Shown: one piece after another, positions 53,067 to 62,092 of the stretch
Layout of the letters: the number at the start of each line of letters is the position of its first letter
Numbering within the stretch: the first letter of the stretch is position 1
Assembly: GCF_045062745.1 (NCBI RefSeq)
Contig: NZ_JBJGED010000015.1
Location: 62,001-126,000 of the forward strand
Length of the DNA stretch: 64,000 bases
From: Paenibacillus_AA sp045062745
GTDB lineage: Bacteria; Bacillota; Bacilli; Paenibacillales; NBRC-103111
Reading direction: 5' to 3'
The notes under the pieces: model-generated
Seen by the model: the letters and a program-made list of their open reading frames with translations, nothing else
Told to the model about the DNA's origin: nothing
The model's database searches: none
Program-made: the position numbers and the translations under genes

Positions 53067-53950
53067 CAGCTCTCCACCTCCTCGACCCGCTTGGACACGA
53101 GCTGGAACACCAGCGTGAGCAGCAGCGTGAACAGGAAGATCAGGATGGCGATCGCGTTGGCGTAGCCATATTCGTTCAGACGCGTGCCTTGCTTGATCAT
53201 ATACGTCGCCATCACCTCGGTCAGGCCGGCCGGACCGCCGTTCGTCATGACCATGACGATGTCGAGCGCCTTCATCGCGCCGGTGATCGACAGCAGCACG
53301 ATGACCAGGATGACCGGCCGAATGAGCGGCACCGTGATCGTCCAGGCTTTGCGCACACCCGTCGCGCCATCGATCTCCGCCGCTTCATAGATTTCCCGCG
53401 AAATCCCGAGGATCGCCGCCAGCACGAGCACGACGTAGAAGCCCACCCACTGCCAGCCGTTCGTGAACAGCACTGCGAGCATAGCCGTCCCATCTTCCGC
53501 GAGCCACGTATGCTTCCACTTGTCCAGCCCGACGGAATGCAGCAGCTGATTGAGCAAGCCGATCTCCGGGTGGTAGATGAACGACCACAGCACGCCCACG
53601 ACGGCCGTCGAGAGAATGCTAGGGACGAACACCGTCGTTTTATAGAACCCTTTCAACCGCTTGATGTTCGAGATCAGAATGGCCAGCACGATAATGACGG
53701 GAATTTGCAAAAACACCGAGAAAAAAATGAAATAAACATTGTTTTTCAAAGCGCCCCAGACCCGCTCGTCCTGGAAGGCTTCTATAAAATTGGCCAGCCC
53801 GGTAAACTCCGGAGTGTTCACGCCATCCCATCTGGTAAACCCATACTTCACGGAATTCGCCAACGGGATGAGAAAAAACAGCCCATACAGGAGAAGCGTC
53901 GGCAGAACAAAAGCGAAGTAAGTCCATGGGTTGCGCAGCGTCTTGTTCAA
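53066..53950 (-). CDS. Carbohydrate ABC transporter permease, MalF/LacF type
   Basis: 294 residues with six membrane segments beginning WTYFAFVLPTLLLYGLFFLI. The EAA loop is EIYEAAEIDGATGVRK followed by ITVPLIRPVILV. It follows the binding-protein gene by 79 bases with a strong hairpin between them and overlaps the MalG-type gene by one base. As with the other importers here, the ATPase is encoded elsewhere. Confidence 0.93.
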   Translation of the reverse strand: MNKTLRNPWTYFAFVLPTLLLYGLFFLIPLANSVKYGFTRWDGVNTPEFTGLANFIEAFQDERVWGALKNNVYFIFFSVFLQIPVIIVLAILISNIKRLKGFYKTTVFVPSILSTAVVGVLWSFIYHPEIGLLNQLLHSVGLDKWKHTWLAEDGTAMLAVLFTNGWQWVGFYVVLVLAAILGISREIYEAAEIDGATGVRKAWTITVPLIRPVILVIVLLSITGAMKALDIVMVMTNGGPAGLTEVMATYMIKQGTRLNEYGYANAIAILIFLFTLLLTLVFQLVSKRVEEVES

Positions 53951-53987
53951 GATCCGTCACCTACTTTCTCCCCACAAAGTAACGATT

Positions 53988-54016
53988 ACGGGTACCACTT
54001 TGGGGGTGGTACCCGT
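53988..54016 (-). other. Intercistronic hairpin between binding-protein and permease genes
   Basis: ACGGGTACCAC and GTGGTACCCGT form a perfect 11-base-pair stem without a T run. Such a stem-loop typically keeps the message for the binding protein stable and so sets its excess over the permeases. Confidence 0.8.
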
Positions 54017-54029
54017 CGCCTGTTTCGGA

Positions 54030-55373
54030 TTATTTCTTCGTTTCCTTGTTCGCGTCCTCCTGCGCCTTCTGCACCTTCTCGACGACCTTCTCAGCCGTCG
54101 CTTTGCCGCCCAGCAGCTCCTGCATGGAAGTCTCCAACGTCTCGCGCACCTTCGCCTGGACGATCGAATCGAACGCCGGGAATTGCTTCGAATTCGCCGC
54201 CTTCAAAATCTCACCTACGATCGGGTTGACCCCCGACAAGTCGGACAATTTCATCGCGGGAACGAATCCGGATTCCTTCAGCTGCCGCTTCTGCGTCTCC
54301 TCATTGAACATTTGCTTGATGAATTCCTTAACCGCCTTCTTCTCCTGGTCGTTCAGGCTCGCGGAGAAGCCGTAGCCGTTCGAGTAGCTGCCGTTGATCA
54401 AGTTGTCTCCTTTGCCGCCCAAGTTCGGGAAGCTGAAGAAGCCGACGTCGTTCGGAATCTTCGATTTCTCCGGATCGACGATGGCCGAGTTCGCCCAGCT
54501 GCCGTCGAACATCATCGCCGCTTCGCCATTACGGAATTTATTTTGCTGCTCCGCATACTTCAAGCCCAGATTGCCTTCCTGGAAGTAGTCCTTCTTCACG
54601 AGCGTCTCATAGCGCTTGAAACCGTCGAGCACGTCCGGGTCCGTCCATTTCCTCGTGCCGGCTACGAAGCCGTCCACGGAGTCGGCGCCTGCGGTGCGCA
54701 CCCAGAGCGTGTTAACCATCATGTTGATGACCCAGGCGTCGGCCGAAGCCAGCGCGAGCGGAGTAATGTTCTTCGCTTTGGCCTTGTCGGCGACGGCCAG
54801 GAACTCATCCCAAGTTTTCGGCACTTCTACGCCCAAGTCTTTGAAAATTTTCTTGTTGTAAAAGAGGCCTTCCACAAAGCCCGCGGTCGGCAGCCCGTAG
54901 ATTTTGCCGTCCACCGTGAATTCGTCGAGATTGAAAAACTTATCCTTCAATCCGAGCTCGGTCAGAATCGGGGTCAAATCGAGCAGCCGGTTCGCCTTGG
55001 CATACTTCTGCGTGTCGGTGCCCCCGAACAGGTCGAAGATTTTCGGCGGTGAGCCCGCCGCCATCTCGGCCGGAAGCTTTTCGAAGCGGTTGACCTTGTC
55101 TTCCACGCCTTCCAGCTCGATTTTGAGGCCTGGCACGTTCGCTTCGGTCTTCTTGGCCACGTCCTCCAGAAGCTTGAGTCTCAGCTTGGCGTCGTCCCGG
55201 ACTTGCGTGTGACGCAGCGAGATCGTGAAAGGTTTGACATCCGGTGCTTTGGTCGCGCCGCCCGGCGTACTCGTCGTACCCGCATTGCCCGTTTGTTCCT
55301 TGCCGCATGCGGTCAGCACCGTAGACAACAGCAAGACGCTGGACAGCACGGCCACTGTTACTTTGGTTTTCAT
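54030..55373 (-). CDS. Sugar-binding lipoprotein, MalE-like family 1
   Basis: 447 residues with a lipoprotein signal peptide and lipobox (LLLSTVLTAC). The mature part has family-1 marks: a region like KFRNGEAAMMFDGSWANSAI, IYGLPTAGFVEGLFYNK and PKTWDEFLAVADKAK. It captures a sugar at the outer face of the membrane and hands it to the MalF/MalG-type pair downstream. It is the first gene of a block that ends with its YesM/YesN-type control system. A palindrome-like TTAACGCGCTTTA lies upstream but does not match a catabolite-control site well. Confidence 0.93.
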   Translation of the reverse strand: MKTKVTVAVLSSVLLLSTVLTACGKEQTGNAGTTSTPGGATKAPDVKPFTISLRHTQVRDDAKLRLKLLEDVAKKTEANVPGLKIELEGVEDKVNRFEKLPAEMAAGSPPKIFDLFGGTDTQKYAKANRLLDLTPILTELGLKDKFFNLDEFTVDGKIYGLPTAGFVEGLFYNKKIFKDLGVEVPKTWDEFLAVADKAKAKNITPLALASADAWVINMMVNTLWVRTAGADSVDGFVAGTRKWTDPDVLDGFKRYETLVKKDYFQEGNLGLKYAEQQNKFRNGEAAMMFDGSWANSAIVDPEKSKIPNDVGFFSFPNLGGKGDNLINGSYSNGYGFSASLNDQEKKAVKEFIKQMFNEETQKRQLKESGFVPAMKLSDLSGVNPIVGEILKAANSKQFPAFDSIVQAKVRETLETSMQELLGGKATAEKVVEKVQKAQEDANKETKK

Positions 55374-55517
55374 CTTCCTTGACCCTCCGTTTAGATGAAG
55401 TGTTAACGCGCTTTACCCTTTTTATTATAGGGAGCTCGCTCTCCGTCCGGCAGGTTCTCATTTCCATCATGAGGGGATACAATCCTCTAATCCGCCGGAC
55501 AAAATTTTATGTCCGCT

Positions 55518-55569
55518 TAAGGTTGCCGCCGGTTTCTCTAAAAGTAGGTTAAGGTTCGTGAGCTATAAT
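55518..55569 (+). promoter_or_regulatory. Two-component operon promoter with TTAAGGTT direct repeats
   Basis: TTAAGGTTG at 55518 and TTAAGGTTC at 55550 lie 32 bases apart, and TATAAT follows at 55564-55569. The second repeat replaces a normal -35, as expected for a promoter activated by an OmpR-type regulator. The same motif and spacing to the -10 recur at 57764-57806. Confidence 0.75.
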
Positions 55570-55618
55570 GGGGCGAATATCTATGGACTTTATTTTTGCC
55601 GAAGGAGCTACATAAACC

Positions 55619-56293
55619 ATGAAAGTGTTGATCGTCGAAGACGAGCTTCCGCTGCTGGACTCGATCGCCCAGCTGTTCCGCGAGGAAGGGTACGATGTGG
55701 ACACCGCGACGGCGGGCGATGAAGGGCTCATCTATGCGGAGACCGGTATCTATGACTTGCTTGTCCTGGACATCATGCTGCCGGAGCTGAGCGGGCTGCG
55801 GCTGCTTCAGAGAATACGGGAACGATCGCTCGCGACCCCGACCTTGCTGCTGACGGCCAAGGATAGCGTTGAGGACCGGGTAAAAGGGCTGAACGCGGGC
55901 GCCGACGACTATGTGGTCAAACCGTTCGCCGTGCCGGAGCTGCTGGCCAGAGCCCGGGCGCTGCTGCGCAGGAAGCCGCAAGCCGGAACGGAAAGCGAGT
56001 TCACCTACGACGTCCTAAGAATCGAGCCGCAGCAATCCGACGCCTGGTATGCGGATACGCTGCTCCAGCTGTCGGCCAAGGAATACGAGCTCTTGCAGTA
56101 CTTCGTCCGCAACCGGGAACAGATCGTGACGCGCGAGCAGCTGTTCGACCGCGTCTGGGGACTGGATTCCGAGGCGGGCTTGAATCTAGTGGACCTGTAC
56201 GTCCATTATTTGCGCAAAAAACTGGCGGCTGCCGGCTGCCAAGGATGGATTCGCACCGTCCGGGGCGTCGGCTTCATGCTGAGGAGGAATTGA
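55619..56293 (+). CDS. OmpR-family response regulator
   Basis: 224 residues, standard length. The receiver has the acidic pair in IVEDE, the phospho-acceptor Asp51 (LLVLDIMLPELSG), Thr in LLLTAKDSV and Lys in DYVVKPF. The C-terminal winged helix has YELLQYFVRNREQIVTREQL and the recognition-helix region LYVHYLRKKL. The kinase gene begins one base after its stop. Direct repeats at its promoter and at that of the triple-repeat protein downstream suggest that it controls both. Confidence 0.94.
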   Translation: MKVLIVEDELPLLDSIAQLFREEGYDVDTATAGDEGLIYAETGIYDLLVLDIMLPELSGLRLLQRIRERSLATPTLLLTAKDSVEDRVKGLNAGADDYVVKPFAVPELLARARALLRRKPQAGTESEFTYDVLRIEPQQSDAWYADTLLQLSAKEYELLQYFVRNREQIVTREQLFDRVWGLDSEAGLNLVDLYVHYLRKKLAAAGCQGWIRTVRGVGFMLRRN

Positions 56294-56294
56294 C

Positions 56295-57737
56295 GTGTTC
56301 CGCCAAACGAAAACGCGGCTCGCCATCAGCTACGCGGCTCTATTCTTGTTGATCTTGTCCGCCTTGGGAGCCGCCATCTATGTCTTCGTACAGAACCACT
56401 TGCTATCGAAGGTGGACGAGGTGCTTACGGAGCAAATTCGAGTCGACAGTCCCATCGGCGGGAGCGTCTCGATCTCGGCTCAAGGCGTCGAGGCCCTCCC
56501 GACCGAAGGGACCGTCTCCGTTCCCACGATCCTCCCGATCGCCGCGATCAAGCCGGCCGCCATCGTGATGGATCCGCGCATCTTCCTAGTTTACAAGAGC
56601 ACGAATGGCGCCCTTCTGACCTCGATCGCCAACAACATGGAGCTCGAGCCCGACACGCTCGACGCGATGCTCGCGGAGGCGGATGAACGCTCGCTCAGCA
56701 CCGTACGCGTCGGGGGCCACAGCTACCGGATCAGCGCGCTGCCGGTTCAACTTCCGGTGATGCCAGCAGCCAGCTTCCAGATGAATGCGACCAAAATTAA
56801 AACCGACATCTTAAGTGGGACAAGCGCCTCTATCAACGGGACGAACACCCCAAGCATTACAAGCTTCAGTGGCACTGGCGCCGTTGCCGTAGCGGAGGTC
56901 ACTTCGTCCTACGCCGTCATGAGCATCGATTCGGAGATGAACATGCTGAGGAGCCTGCTCATGGTGCTCGCGATCGCGGGCGGTGTCGGCTGTATCCTCG
57001 TCGTGCTGGCCGGCTACTATATGGCGGGCCGGGCGCTGGTGCCGATCCGGAACGCCTGGGAGCGCCAGCAGCAGTTCGTGGCGGACGCGTCCCATGAGTT
57101 GCGGACGCCCCTCGCGGTCATGGGGGCGAACGCCGAGATGCTGCTGCGCCACCCCGACCATACGATCGAGCAGGAGAGCCATGTCATCGCTCCCATCCTG
57201 AAAGAGATTCGGCGGCTCTCGAAGCTCGTTACCCAACTGCTCACTTTGGCGCGTTCGGACTCCAATCAGCTGGAGCTGCACCGTGTCCCGCTCCTGTTGA
57301 ACGAACAATGGGCCGAGTCCGCCGAGACGTTCCGTCCGCTCTGCGAGATGAAGTCCATATCGCTCGAGACCGACTTGCAAGCTCCCCTGCCATTCCACGG
57401 AGATGAAGAGCGGCTGCGACAATTGCTCGTCATTTTGCTGGACAATGCGGTCAAGCATACCCCTTCTGGCGGCACGATCCGCGTCGCCTGCTCCCGAACC
57501 GGCTCCCTGATCCGATGTATGGTCTCGGATACGGGAAGGGGCATTCCGCCACAAGATTTGCCCCGTATCTTCGACCGGTTCTTCCGAGGAGATAAGGCGC
57601 GTTCCCGGACCGACGGGGGGACCGGGCTCGGCCTCACGATCGCCCAGTGGATCGTCGAGAAACATGGCGGCACGATCCAAGCTTCAAGCGTGCTGGGGCA
57701 AGGGACGGTCATGACGATTCAGTTTCCGGCGAAATGA
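56295..57737 (+). CDS. Sensor histidine kinase, OmpR-system partner
   Basis: 480 residues from GTG, which has AGGAGG seven bases before it. Membrane segment (about 11-33), an extracytoplasmic sensor of about 180 residues with a Thr/Ser/Asn-rich end (SASINGTNTPSITSFSGTG), second membrane segment (LLMVLAIAGGVGCILVVLAG), then the phospho-acceptor His267 in FVADASHELRTPLAVM and the ATPase boxes LLDNAVKHTP, DTGRGIP and GGTGLGLTIAQWI. There is no HAMP domain of full length. The signal is unknown; the cell-envelope location and the secreted target protein suggest a surface or envelope cue. Confidence 0.93.
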   Translation: MFRQTKTRLAISYAALFLLILSALGAAIYVFVQNHLLSKVDEVLTEQIRVDSPIGGSVSISAQGVEALPTEGTVSVPTILPIAAIKPAAIVMDPRIFLVYKSTNGALLTSIANNMELEPDTLDAMLAEADERSLSTVRVGGHSYRISALPVQLPVMPAASFQMNATKIKTDILSGTSASINGTNTPSITSFSGTGAVAVAEVTSSYAVMSIDSEMNMLRSLLMVLAIAGGVGCILVVLAGYYMAGRALVPIRNAWERQQQFVADASHELRTPLAVMGANAEMLLRHPDHTIEQESHVIAPILKEIRRLSKLVTQLLTLARSDSNQLELHRVPLLLNEQWAESAETFRPLCEMKSISLETDLQAPLPFHGDEERLRQLLVILLDNAVKHTPSGGTIRVACSRTGSLIRCMVSDTGRGIPPQDLPRIFDRFFRGDKARSRTDGGTGLGLTIAQWIVEKHGGTIQASSVLGQGTVMTIQFPAK

Positions 57738-57763
57738 CGACACCGGCTCCTCAAAAAAAACAT

Positions 57764-57806
57764 TAAGGTTGTTCAAAAAAATGCTTAAGCTTGATACGCC
57801 ATAATG
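57764..57806 (+). promoter_or_regulatory. Promoter of the triple-repeat protein with the same direct repeats
   Basis: TTAAGGTTG at 57764 and TTAAGCTTG at 57786 are 22 bases apart, and CATAAT follows at 57801. The last repeat begins 15 bases before the -10, against 14 in the two-component operon promoter. Confidence 0.72.
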
Positions 57807-57869
57807 GGTCATGTCGGCGGGATACCCGCTCGGACAAAAATCCGATTGAGAGAAAGAAGGTTAGAACAG

Positions 57870-59234
57870 ATGAACAAAAAAACAAAAGGCTGGATGGCGC
57901 TGGGCGTAACGGCGGTACTCGCGGCGGCCCTCCCGATGGGAGCGAATGCAGCGGAAGTCAAAACGGGCGGAGGCGCGAGCAGCTTGGCGATATCCGTGAA
58001 GCCGATCGCCTTGTCGAAGGATCAAGCGATCTTGCCGGGGAAGGCAGCTGTGGCCGGTTCCATCACCAGTGTCCGCATCGGGGCGCCGGCCGAGATCGCC
58101 AAGCTGCTGGGCATGGACGGCGAAGCGCTCGGCAAGGAGCTCGCATCCGGCAAATCGCTGCTGGAGATCGCGGAGAGCCGCGGCGTAAGCAAGGAAGCGT
58201 TGATCGAGGCGCAAGTGAGCCTGCTCGCCAAGCCGCTGGAGGAAGCGGTGAAGGCCGGCAAGCTAACACAGGAGAAAGCCGATCAACTGAAGGCGGACTT
58301 GGCCAAGCATGCCGAAGCGATGATTACAGCCAAAGGCAACGCTCCGTTCACCATGGCTCTACCGGCAGCACCGTTAACCGGTGGCGAGGGCCCGACCTTC
58401 TCCGTGCAGATCGGCGCGGATCAAGAGCTGCTCAGCTTCCTTGGGCTGGATGAAGCGGCGTTCGCTTCGGAGATCAAGAGCGGCAAGACAATTCTGGAGA
58501 TCGCAGAAGCGAAGGGCATTACGAAGGAGCAGCTCGTCGAGTTCGAGACGAAGCGCTTCAATGCGAGAATCGATCAAGCGGTAAAAGACGGCCATATGAC
58601 GGAAGAGCAAGCCGCCAAGGCGAAAGAGGCGTTCTCCAAGCGCGCGGAACAAGGTTTCGACGGCAAGGGAGCGATCATGATGCCGGCAATCGGGGTGGAC
58701 GGTGTGAAGGGCAGCATACGCGTGTTCAACGGGGGCCCATTGGCGGAGCTGACTCCTTCGGGCGAACTGCCTGAATTACCTATGATGAAGGACCATGCGA
58801 TTGCCGTGAGCCTATTGCCGGACGATGAGCTGTTAAGCTTCCTCGGGATCGATAAAGAGACGTTCCAAGAGGAAATGAAGAACGGCAAGACGCTGCTCGA
58901 GATCGCCGAGTCCAAGGGCATCACGAAAGAGCAATTAATAGAGTTCCAAACAAAGCAATTCAATGCGAAAATCGACGAAGCCGTAAAGAACGGCGCATTG
59001 TCGGAAGAAGAAGCGGCGAAGATCAAGGAGACCTTCTCGGCCGGCGCGGAGCAGCGCCTGAGCGGGGGTCCGTTCGCTCTTCCGCTTCATATTCAGCGAA
59101 TGGATCGCGTCGAACTGAACGATGAAGCCTATGAAGCCGGTGAGGCCGGTGTCCTGCTTCCGGCTCTCCCGCTGGAAGGCCAGGCCACCTTCTTCTCGAC
59201 CTTCACAACACCAGCCGCAGATTTGCAGGCTTAG
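57870..59234 (+). CDS. Secreted protein with three tandem helical repeats
   Basis: 454 residues from MNKKTKGWMALGV; AGAAAGAAGG lies nine bases upstream. A signal peptide ends near GANAAEVK. Three repeats of about 75 residues follow, starting at about 70, 190 and 325. Each has a pattern like ELLSFLGLDEAAFASEIKSG, then LLEIAEAKGITKEQLIEF, then EEQAAKAKEAFSKRAEQ. The second and third are close to each other and the first is more diverged. The repeat looks like the helical unit of small DUF2680/YckD-like exported proteins. No membrane anchor follows, so it is probably released or wall-held. The gene lies behind the two-component system and shares its promoter motif, which makes it the likely output. 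Function unknown. Confidence 0.82.
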   Translation: MNKKTKGWMALGVTAVLAAALPMGANAAEVKTGGGASSLAISVKPIALSKDQAILPGKAAVAGSITSVRIGAPAEIAKLLGMDGEALGKELASGKSLLEIAESRGVSKEALIEAQVSLLAKPLEEAVKAGKLTQEKADQLKADLAKHAEAMITAKGNAPFTMALPAAPLTGGEGPTFSVQIGADQELLSFLGLDEAAFASEIKSGKTILEIAEAKGITKEQLVEFETKRFNARIDQAVKDGHMTEEQAAKAKEAFSKRAEQGFDGKGAIMMPAIGVDGVKGSIRVFNGGPLAELTPSGELPELPMMKDHAIAVSLLPDDELLSFLGIDKETFQEEMKNGKTLLEIAESKGITKEQLIEFQTKQFNAKIDEAVKNGALSEEEAAKIKETFSAGAEQRLSGGPFALPLHIQRMDRVELNDEAYEAGEAGVLLPALPLEGQATFFSTFTTPAADLQA

Positions 59235-59256
59235 CAAAGTCCATACTTAAGCAAAA

Positions 59257-59299
59257 ATCCCGACAGGGGCCTCTTAGAGAGGTTGAGTCGGGATTTTTA
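59257..59299. terminator. Bidirectional intrinsic terminator
   Basis: AAAAATCCCGAC and GTCGGGATTTTT pair around a G/C-rich loop between the convergent triple-repeat protein and nitroreductase genes. Confidence 0.88.
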
Positions 59300-59308
59300 C
59301 GTCTATAC

Positions 59309-59947
59309 CTAGAAGCCGTTCCACACCGTGATCTCCTCGACCTTGAAGCGCGGGGAGGAATAGGCCGGTTTCAGTGCCTTCCCGATTGTAACGAGCATGA
59401 TAGGCAAATATCGGGACGGGATGTGAAACTCCTCCACGAGCTTCGCCGGGTTGTAGCCGCCCATCGGGCACGTGTCGTAGCCCTTCGCCTTCGCCGCCAG
59501 CATCAATTGCATCGCAGCAAGCGAGGCGTTGCGGATCGCTTCGTCTCGGCCTACCTGCGGGGACGACTTGTAGACACCCTGAATTTGCCCGACCAGCGTG
59601 TTCTTCAGCTCCTCGCTGATCGCCCCGGCCTTAACCGCGCCGCTGTAGAGGGGCTCCGCGTGCCGGTGGGCCTCCAAGTCGCCGAGGACGGCGACGACGA
59701 CGGACGCGTCCACAACTTGCTTCTGGTTGTTCGCGATCGGCAGCAGCGCCTGCTTCTTCCCCGGGTCCTCGATCACAAGAAATTTCCAATGCTGCAAGTT
59801 CCATGAGGAGGGCGCTTTGCCGGCCATCTCCAGAATCTCCATCAAATCCGCCCGGCTGATGCGGTGATTAGGATCGTAATGCTTGACCGCATGCCGTTCG
59901 TTCACGACCGCGGTGAAGGAATGCTCCATCGTGCTTGTGTTGGCCAT
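59309..59947 (-). CDS. Nitroreductase-family FMN oxidoreductase
   Basis: 212 residues from MANTSTMEHSF, with CAGGAG nine bases upstream of that ATG. Family marks: ERHAVKHYDPNHRIS for FMN-phosphate contacts, EMAGKAPSSWNLQHWKFLVI, a later ASLAAMQLMLAAKAKGYDTC and the Gly-rich GGYNPAKLVEEF. Such enzymes are cytoplasmic dimers that reduce nitro compounds or quinones with NAD(P)H; the length and motifs are closest to the YodC/YdgI group. Monocistronic by layout. The physiological substrate is unknown. Confidence 0.9.
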   Translation of the reverse strand: MANTSTMEHSFTAVVNERHAVKHYDPNHRISRADLMEILEMAGKAPSSWNLQHWKFLVIEDPGKKQALLPIANNQKQVVDASVVVAVLGDLEAHRHAEPLYSGAVKAGAISEELKNTLVGQIQGVYKSSPQVGRDEAIRNASLAAMQLMLAAKAKGYDTCPMGGYNPAKLVEEFHIPSRYLPIMLVTIGKALKPAYSSPRFKVEEITVWNGF

Positions 59948-60090
59948 GAGTTCGTGCTCCTGTCGCGTGGAATAGGGAGGATCCAATGAGTCCTTTATGC
60001 AGATCGAACCTCTATAGTGTGCGACAGGCCTTTGAAGAATATTGATGCTCCAGAAAGAACAACAGTTTGTTATTTATTTCCACCACCGCC

Positions 60091-61950
60091 CTACTGGGCA
60101 GCTCCTCCGGCCTTCTTGGCGGCTTTCTCATTTAATTGATTCATGACGCTTTGGTAATCCGGATTTTGTTTTACTTCGTTCACGACGATGTCCCACTGAT
60201 CGAGCGGCAGGGCGCCCAGGATAATTTTGATCTTTGTCTCGTACAGCTTCTTGTTCGTGTCGGCCAGCTTCGCGCTCAGCTCGTTCGTGAACAATCCCAG
60301 CGTAGGATCCTGCAGCGATTCCGTACCGATCTCCTCCCTCAGCTGCCATGGCGCCTCCAGGTCTGTCCGGGTAGAATGGAACCCGCCTCCACCCAGATAC
60401 GGCTCCAGAGGCTTTAGAGCCTCGCGTTCGGCGGCCGGCAGCTCGCTGCGGCCGAGCCACGCTTCCATCCAGGCGAGGATGCGCCTTACCTTCGCCTCGG
60501 ACAGCGCCTTTGGAATCGCGAAGACCCCGGAATGGCCTAGCGAGGCGGGCACCACGCGGGGACCGTCCGCCTTCGCCTGCAAATAGGGGATCGGGGTGAA
60601 CACCGCCCCTTTGTATGCAGAGCTCAACTCCATGGTGGCCGCTTCTGCCGCTTGGCCGGTCATAGCGATGACGCCTGCCTTGTTCTCCATTGCAAGCCGT
60701 CTCGCCTGATCGGCATTCGCAACCGGGAAGTCTTTGGAGAGCAAGCCGTTCGCATAGATCCCATTCAGCCACTTGAGCGCTTCCTTCGTCCCGGGCTCGA
60801 GCCACGTATCGACGATCCGGCCGGACCTCGAGACATACCGTCCTCCGCTGGAATTGAAGACGTTCTCGACCCAAGCCAAATCTCCCAACCCAATAGGGCT
60901 CGAGGAGGCAGTCAACCCGAGCGTATCGTGCTTGCCGTTGCCATCGGGATCTTTAACGACGAAAGCCTGCATCACTTGAGCGAGCTCGTCCATCGTGCGG
61001 GGCATGGCCAGCCCGAGGCGATCGAGCCAATCTTGGCGAATGGCGGGGAAGGCTCCGTCCGCCTTGTTCTGCAGCCGCGGGATGCCGTATACGCCCCCAT
61101 CGTCAAGCGTCACTTCCGCTTCAAGCTCGCTCACCGCTTCTCGAAGGCGCGGGTAATCCTTCAAGAGCGGAGCCAAGTTCCAGAACACACTGGACGTCAA
61201 AGTTTTTTGCAGGAAGAACGGATCCGGGATGAGCAGCATGTCGGGCATATCGTTCGCCGCGATCATCAAATTGACCTTTTGCTGATAGTTCGGCAGCGGC
61301 ATCGCATCCAGCTTCAGATGGAGTCCTGTCAACGCGCCGGCCGCCTTCGCCAATCGCTCCTGCTGCTCGCTCTCGAACGACTTGTCGATCGCGGCAACGA
61401 CCCGTACATGCAACAGCGAGTCCGGCTCCCGCACTACAATCGTCTTGTTGTACTCGCGCCAGACGACTTCCCGGTTATCCGCTTCCGCGGCGAACCGAAG
61501 CGGAATGTACGCCGAATCGCCTACAAGGCGGGACACCGCCGGCATCGTTTGCGCGGCGCCGTTCACGGACGCGTAGTTATGATCGAGCGGGAAGGTGAGC
61601 GACCCGCCGGTCTTCCGAGCAACGACGGACCGGGCCTGCTCGTCCCATTCGACCTTGTAGCCGAGACGTTCGAGCAGCGCGCGGGCCGGTACTAGCAACA
61701 TGTCCTGCTCCACGACCACCCCCTGAGGAAACGCGATCGTTCCGGGTCCCTCCATCACGGTGAACGGCGCATACTGTTCAGGAGGAGTTATTACCGGTAT
61801 GCTCTCCCAGGGGGACACCGGTCCGGCTGGCGTATCAGCCAGCGCCATCCCTCCCCCGGCCTGCAGCAAGACGGCCAAGGCCGCTCCGGTCAGGAGGACC
61901 CGCTGTTTATTCGTCTTTTTCCATTTATTCGACATTCCCGAACTCATCAT
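60091..61950 (-). CDS. Fusion of a stalk (copper amine oxidase N-terminal-like) domain with an LplA-type solute-binding domain
   Basis: About 619 residues. A signal peptide ends near GMALADTPAG with no lipobox Cys. Residues about 55-175 form a stalk domain (VVVEQDMLLVPARALLERLG, VVARKTGGS, GDSAYIPLRFAAEADNREVV). From about 180 on the chain matches large sugar-binding proteins, with MPDMLLIPDPFFLQ, VYGIPRLQN, RQDWLDRLGLAMPRTMDELA and DPDGNGKHDTLGL. Binding proteins normally start with a lipoprotein anchor; here a wall-type module takes its place. No permease genes are adjacent. It may be a sugar sensor subunit or an orphan binding protein. The start is one of two adjacent ATGs; either is close to a GGGAGAG. 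Confidence 0.85.
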   Translation of the reverse strand: MMSSGMSNKWKKTNKQRVLLTGAALAVLLQAGGGMALADTPAGPVSPWESIPVITPPEQYAPFTVMEGPGTIAFPQGVVVEQDMLLVPARALLERLGYKVEWDEQARSVVARKTGGSLTFPLDHNYASVNGAAQTMPAVSRLVGDSAYIPLRFAAEADNREVVWREYNKTIVVREPDSLLHVRVVAAIDKSFESEQQERLAKAAGALTGLHLKLDAMPLPNYQQKVNLMIAANDMPDMLLIPDPFFLQKTLTSSVFWNLAPLLKDYPRLREAVSELEAEVTLDDGGVYGIPRLQNKADGAFPAIRQDWLDRLGLAMPRTMDELAQVMQAFVVKDPDGNGKHDTLGLTASSSPIGLGDLAWVENVFNSSGGRYVSRSGRIVDTWLEPGTKEALKWLNGIYANGLLSKDFPVANADQARRLAMENKAGVIAMTGQAAEAATMELSSAYKGAVFTPIPYLQAKADGPRVVPASLGHSGVFAIPKALSEAKVRRILAWMEAWLGRSELPAAEREALKPLEPYLGGGGFHSTRTDLEAPWQLREEIGTESLQDPTLGLFTNELSAKLADTNKKLYETKIKIILGALPLDQWDIVVNEVKQNPDYQSVMNQLNEKAAKKAGGAAQ

Positions 61951-62005
61951 AATCTCTCCCACTCCTCCTCAATTCCAACCTATATCTCCTTTATATAGAC
62001 GAAGG

Positions 62006-62029
62006 GCGAGTGGAAAAGTTTCCACTCGC
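62006..62029 (-). other. Strong hairpin after sda
   Basis: GCGAGTGGAAA and TTTCCACTCGC form an almost uninterrupted stem. There is no T run on the minus strand, so it may act as a weak or factor-dependent terminator or as a 3' stabiliser for the sda message. Confidence 0.6.
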
Positions 62030-62092
62030 TCCCAATTATCCGCACGATATGCAGCTCCCCATACGCGCAGCGTGAATACGGTTATGGTGACC

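Noticed and set aside
55395..55420. TGTTAACGCGCTTTA as a possible catabolite-control (cre) site before the MalE-like gene
   Set aside because: Three mismatches at fixed cre positions; not enough to call.
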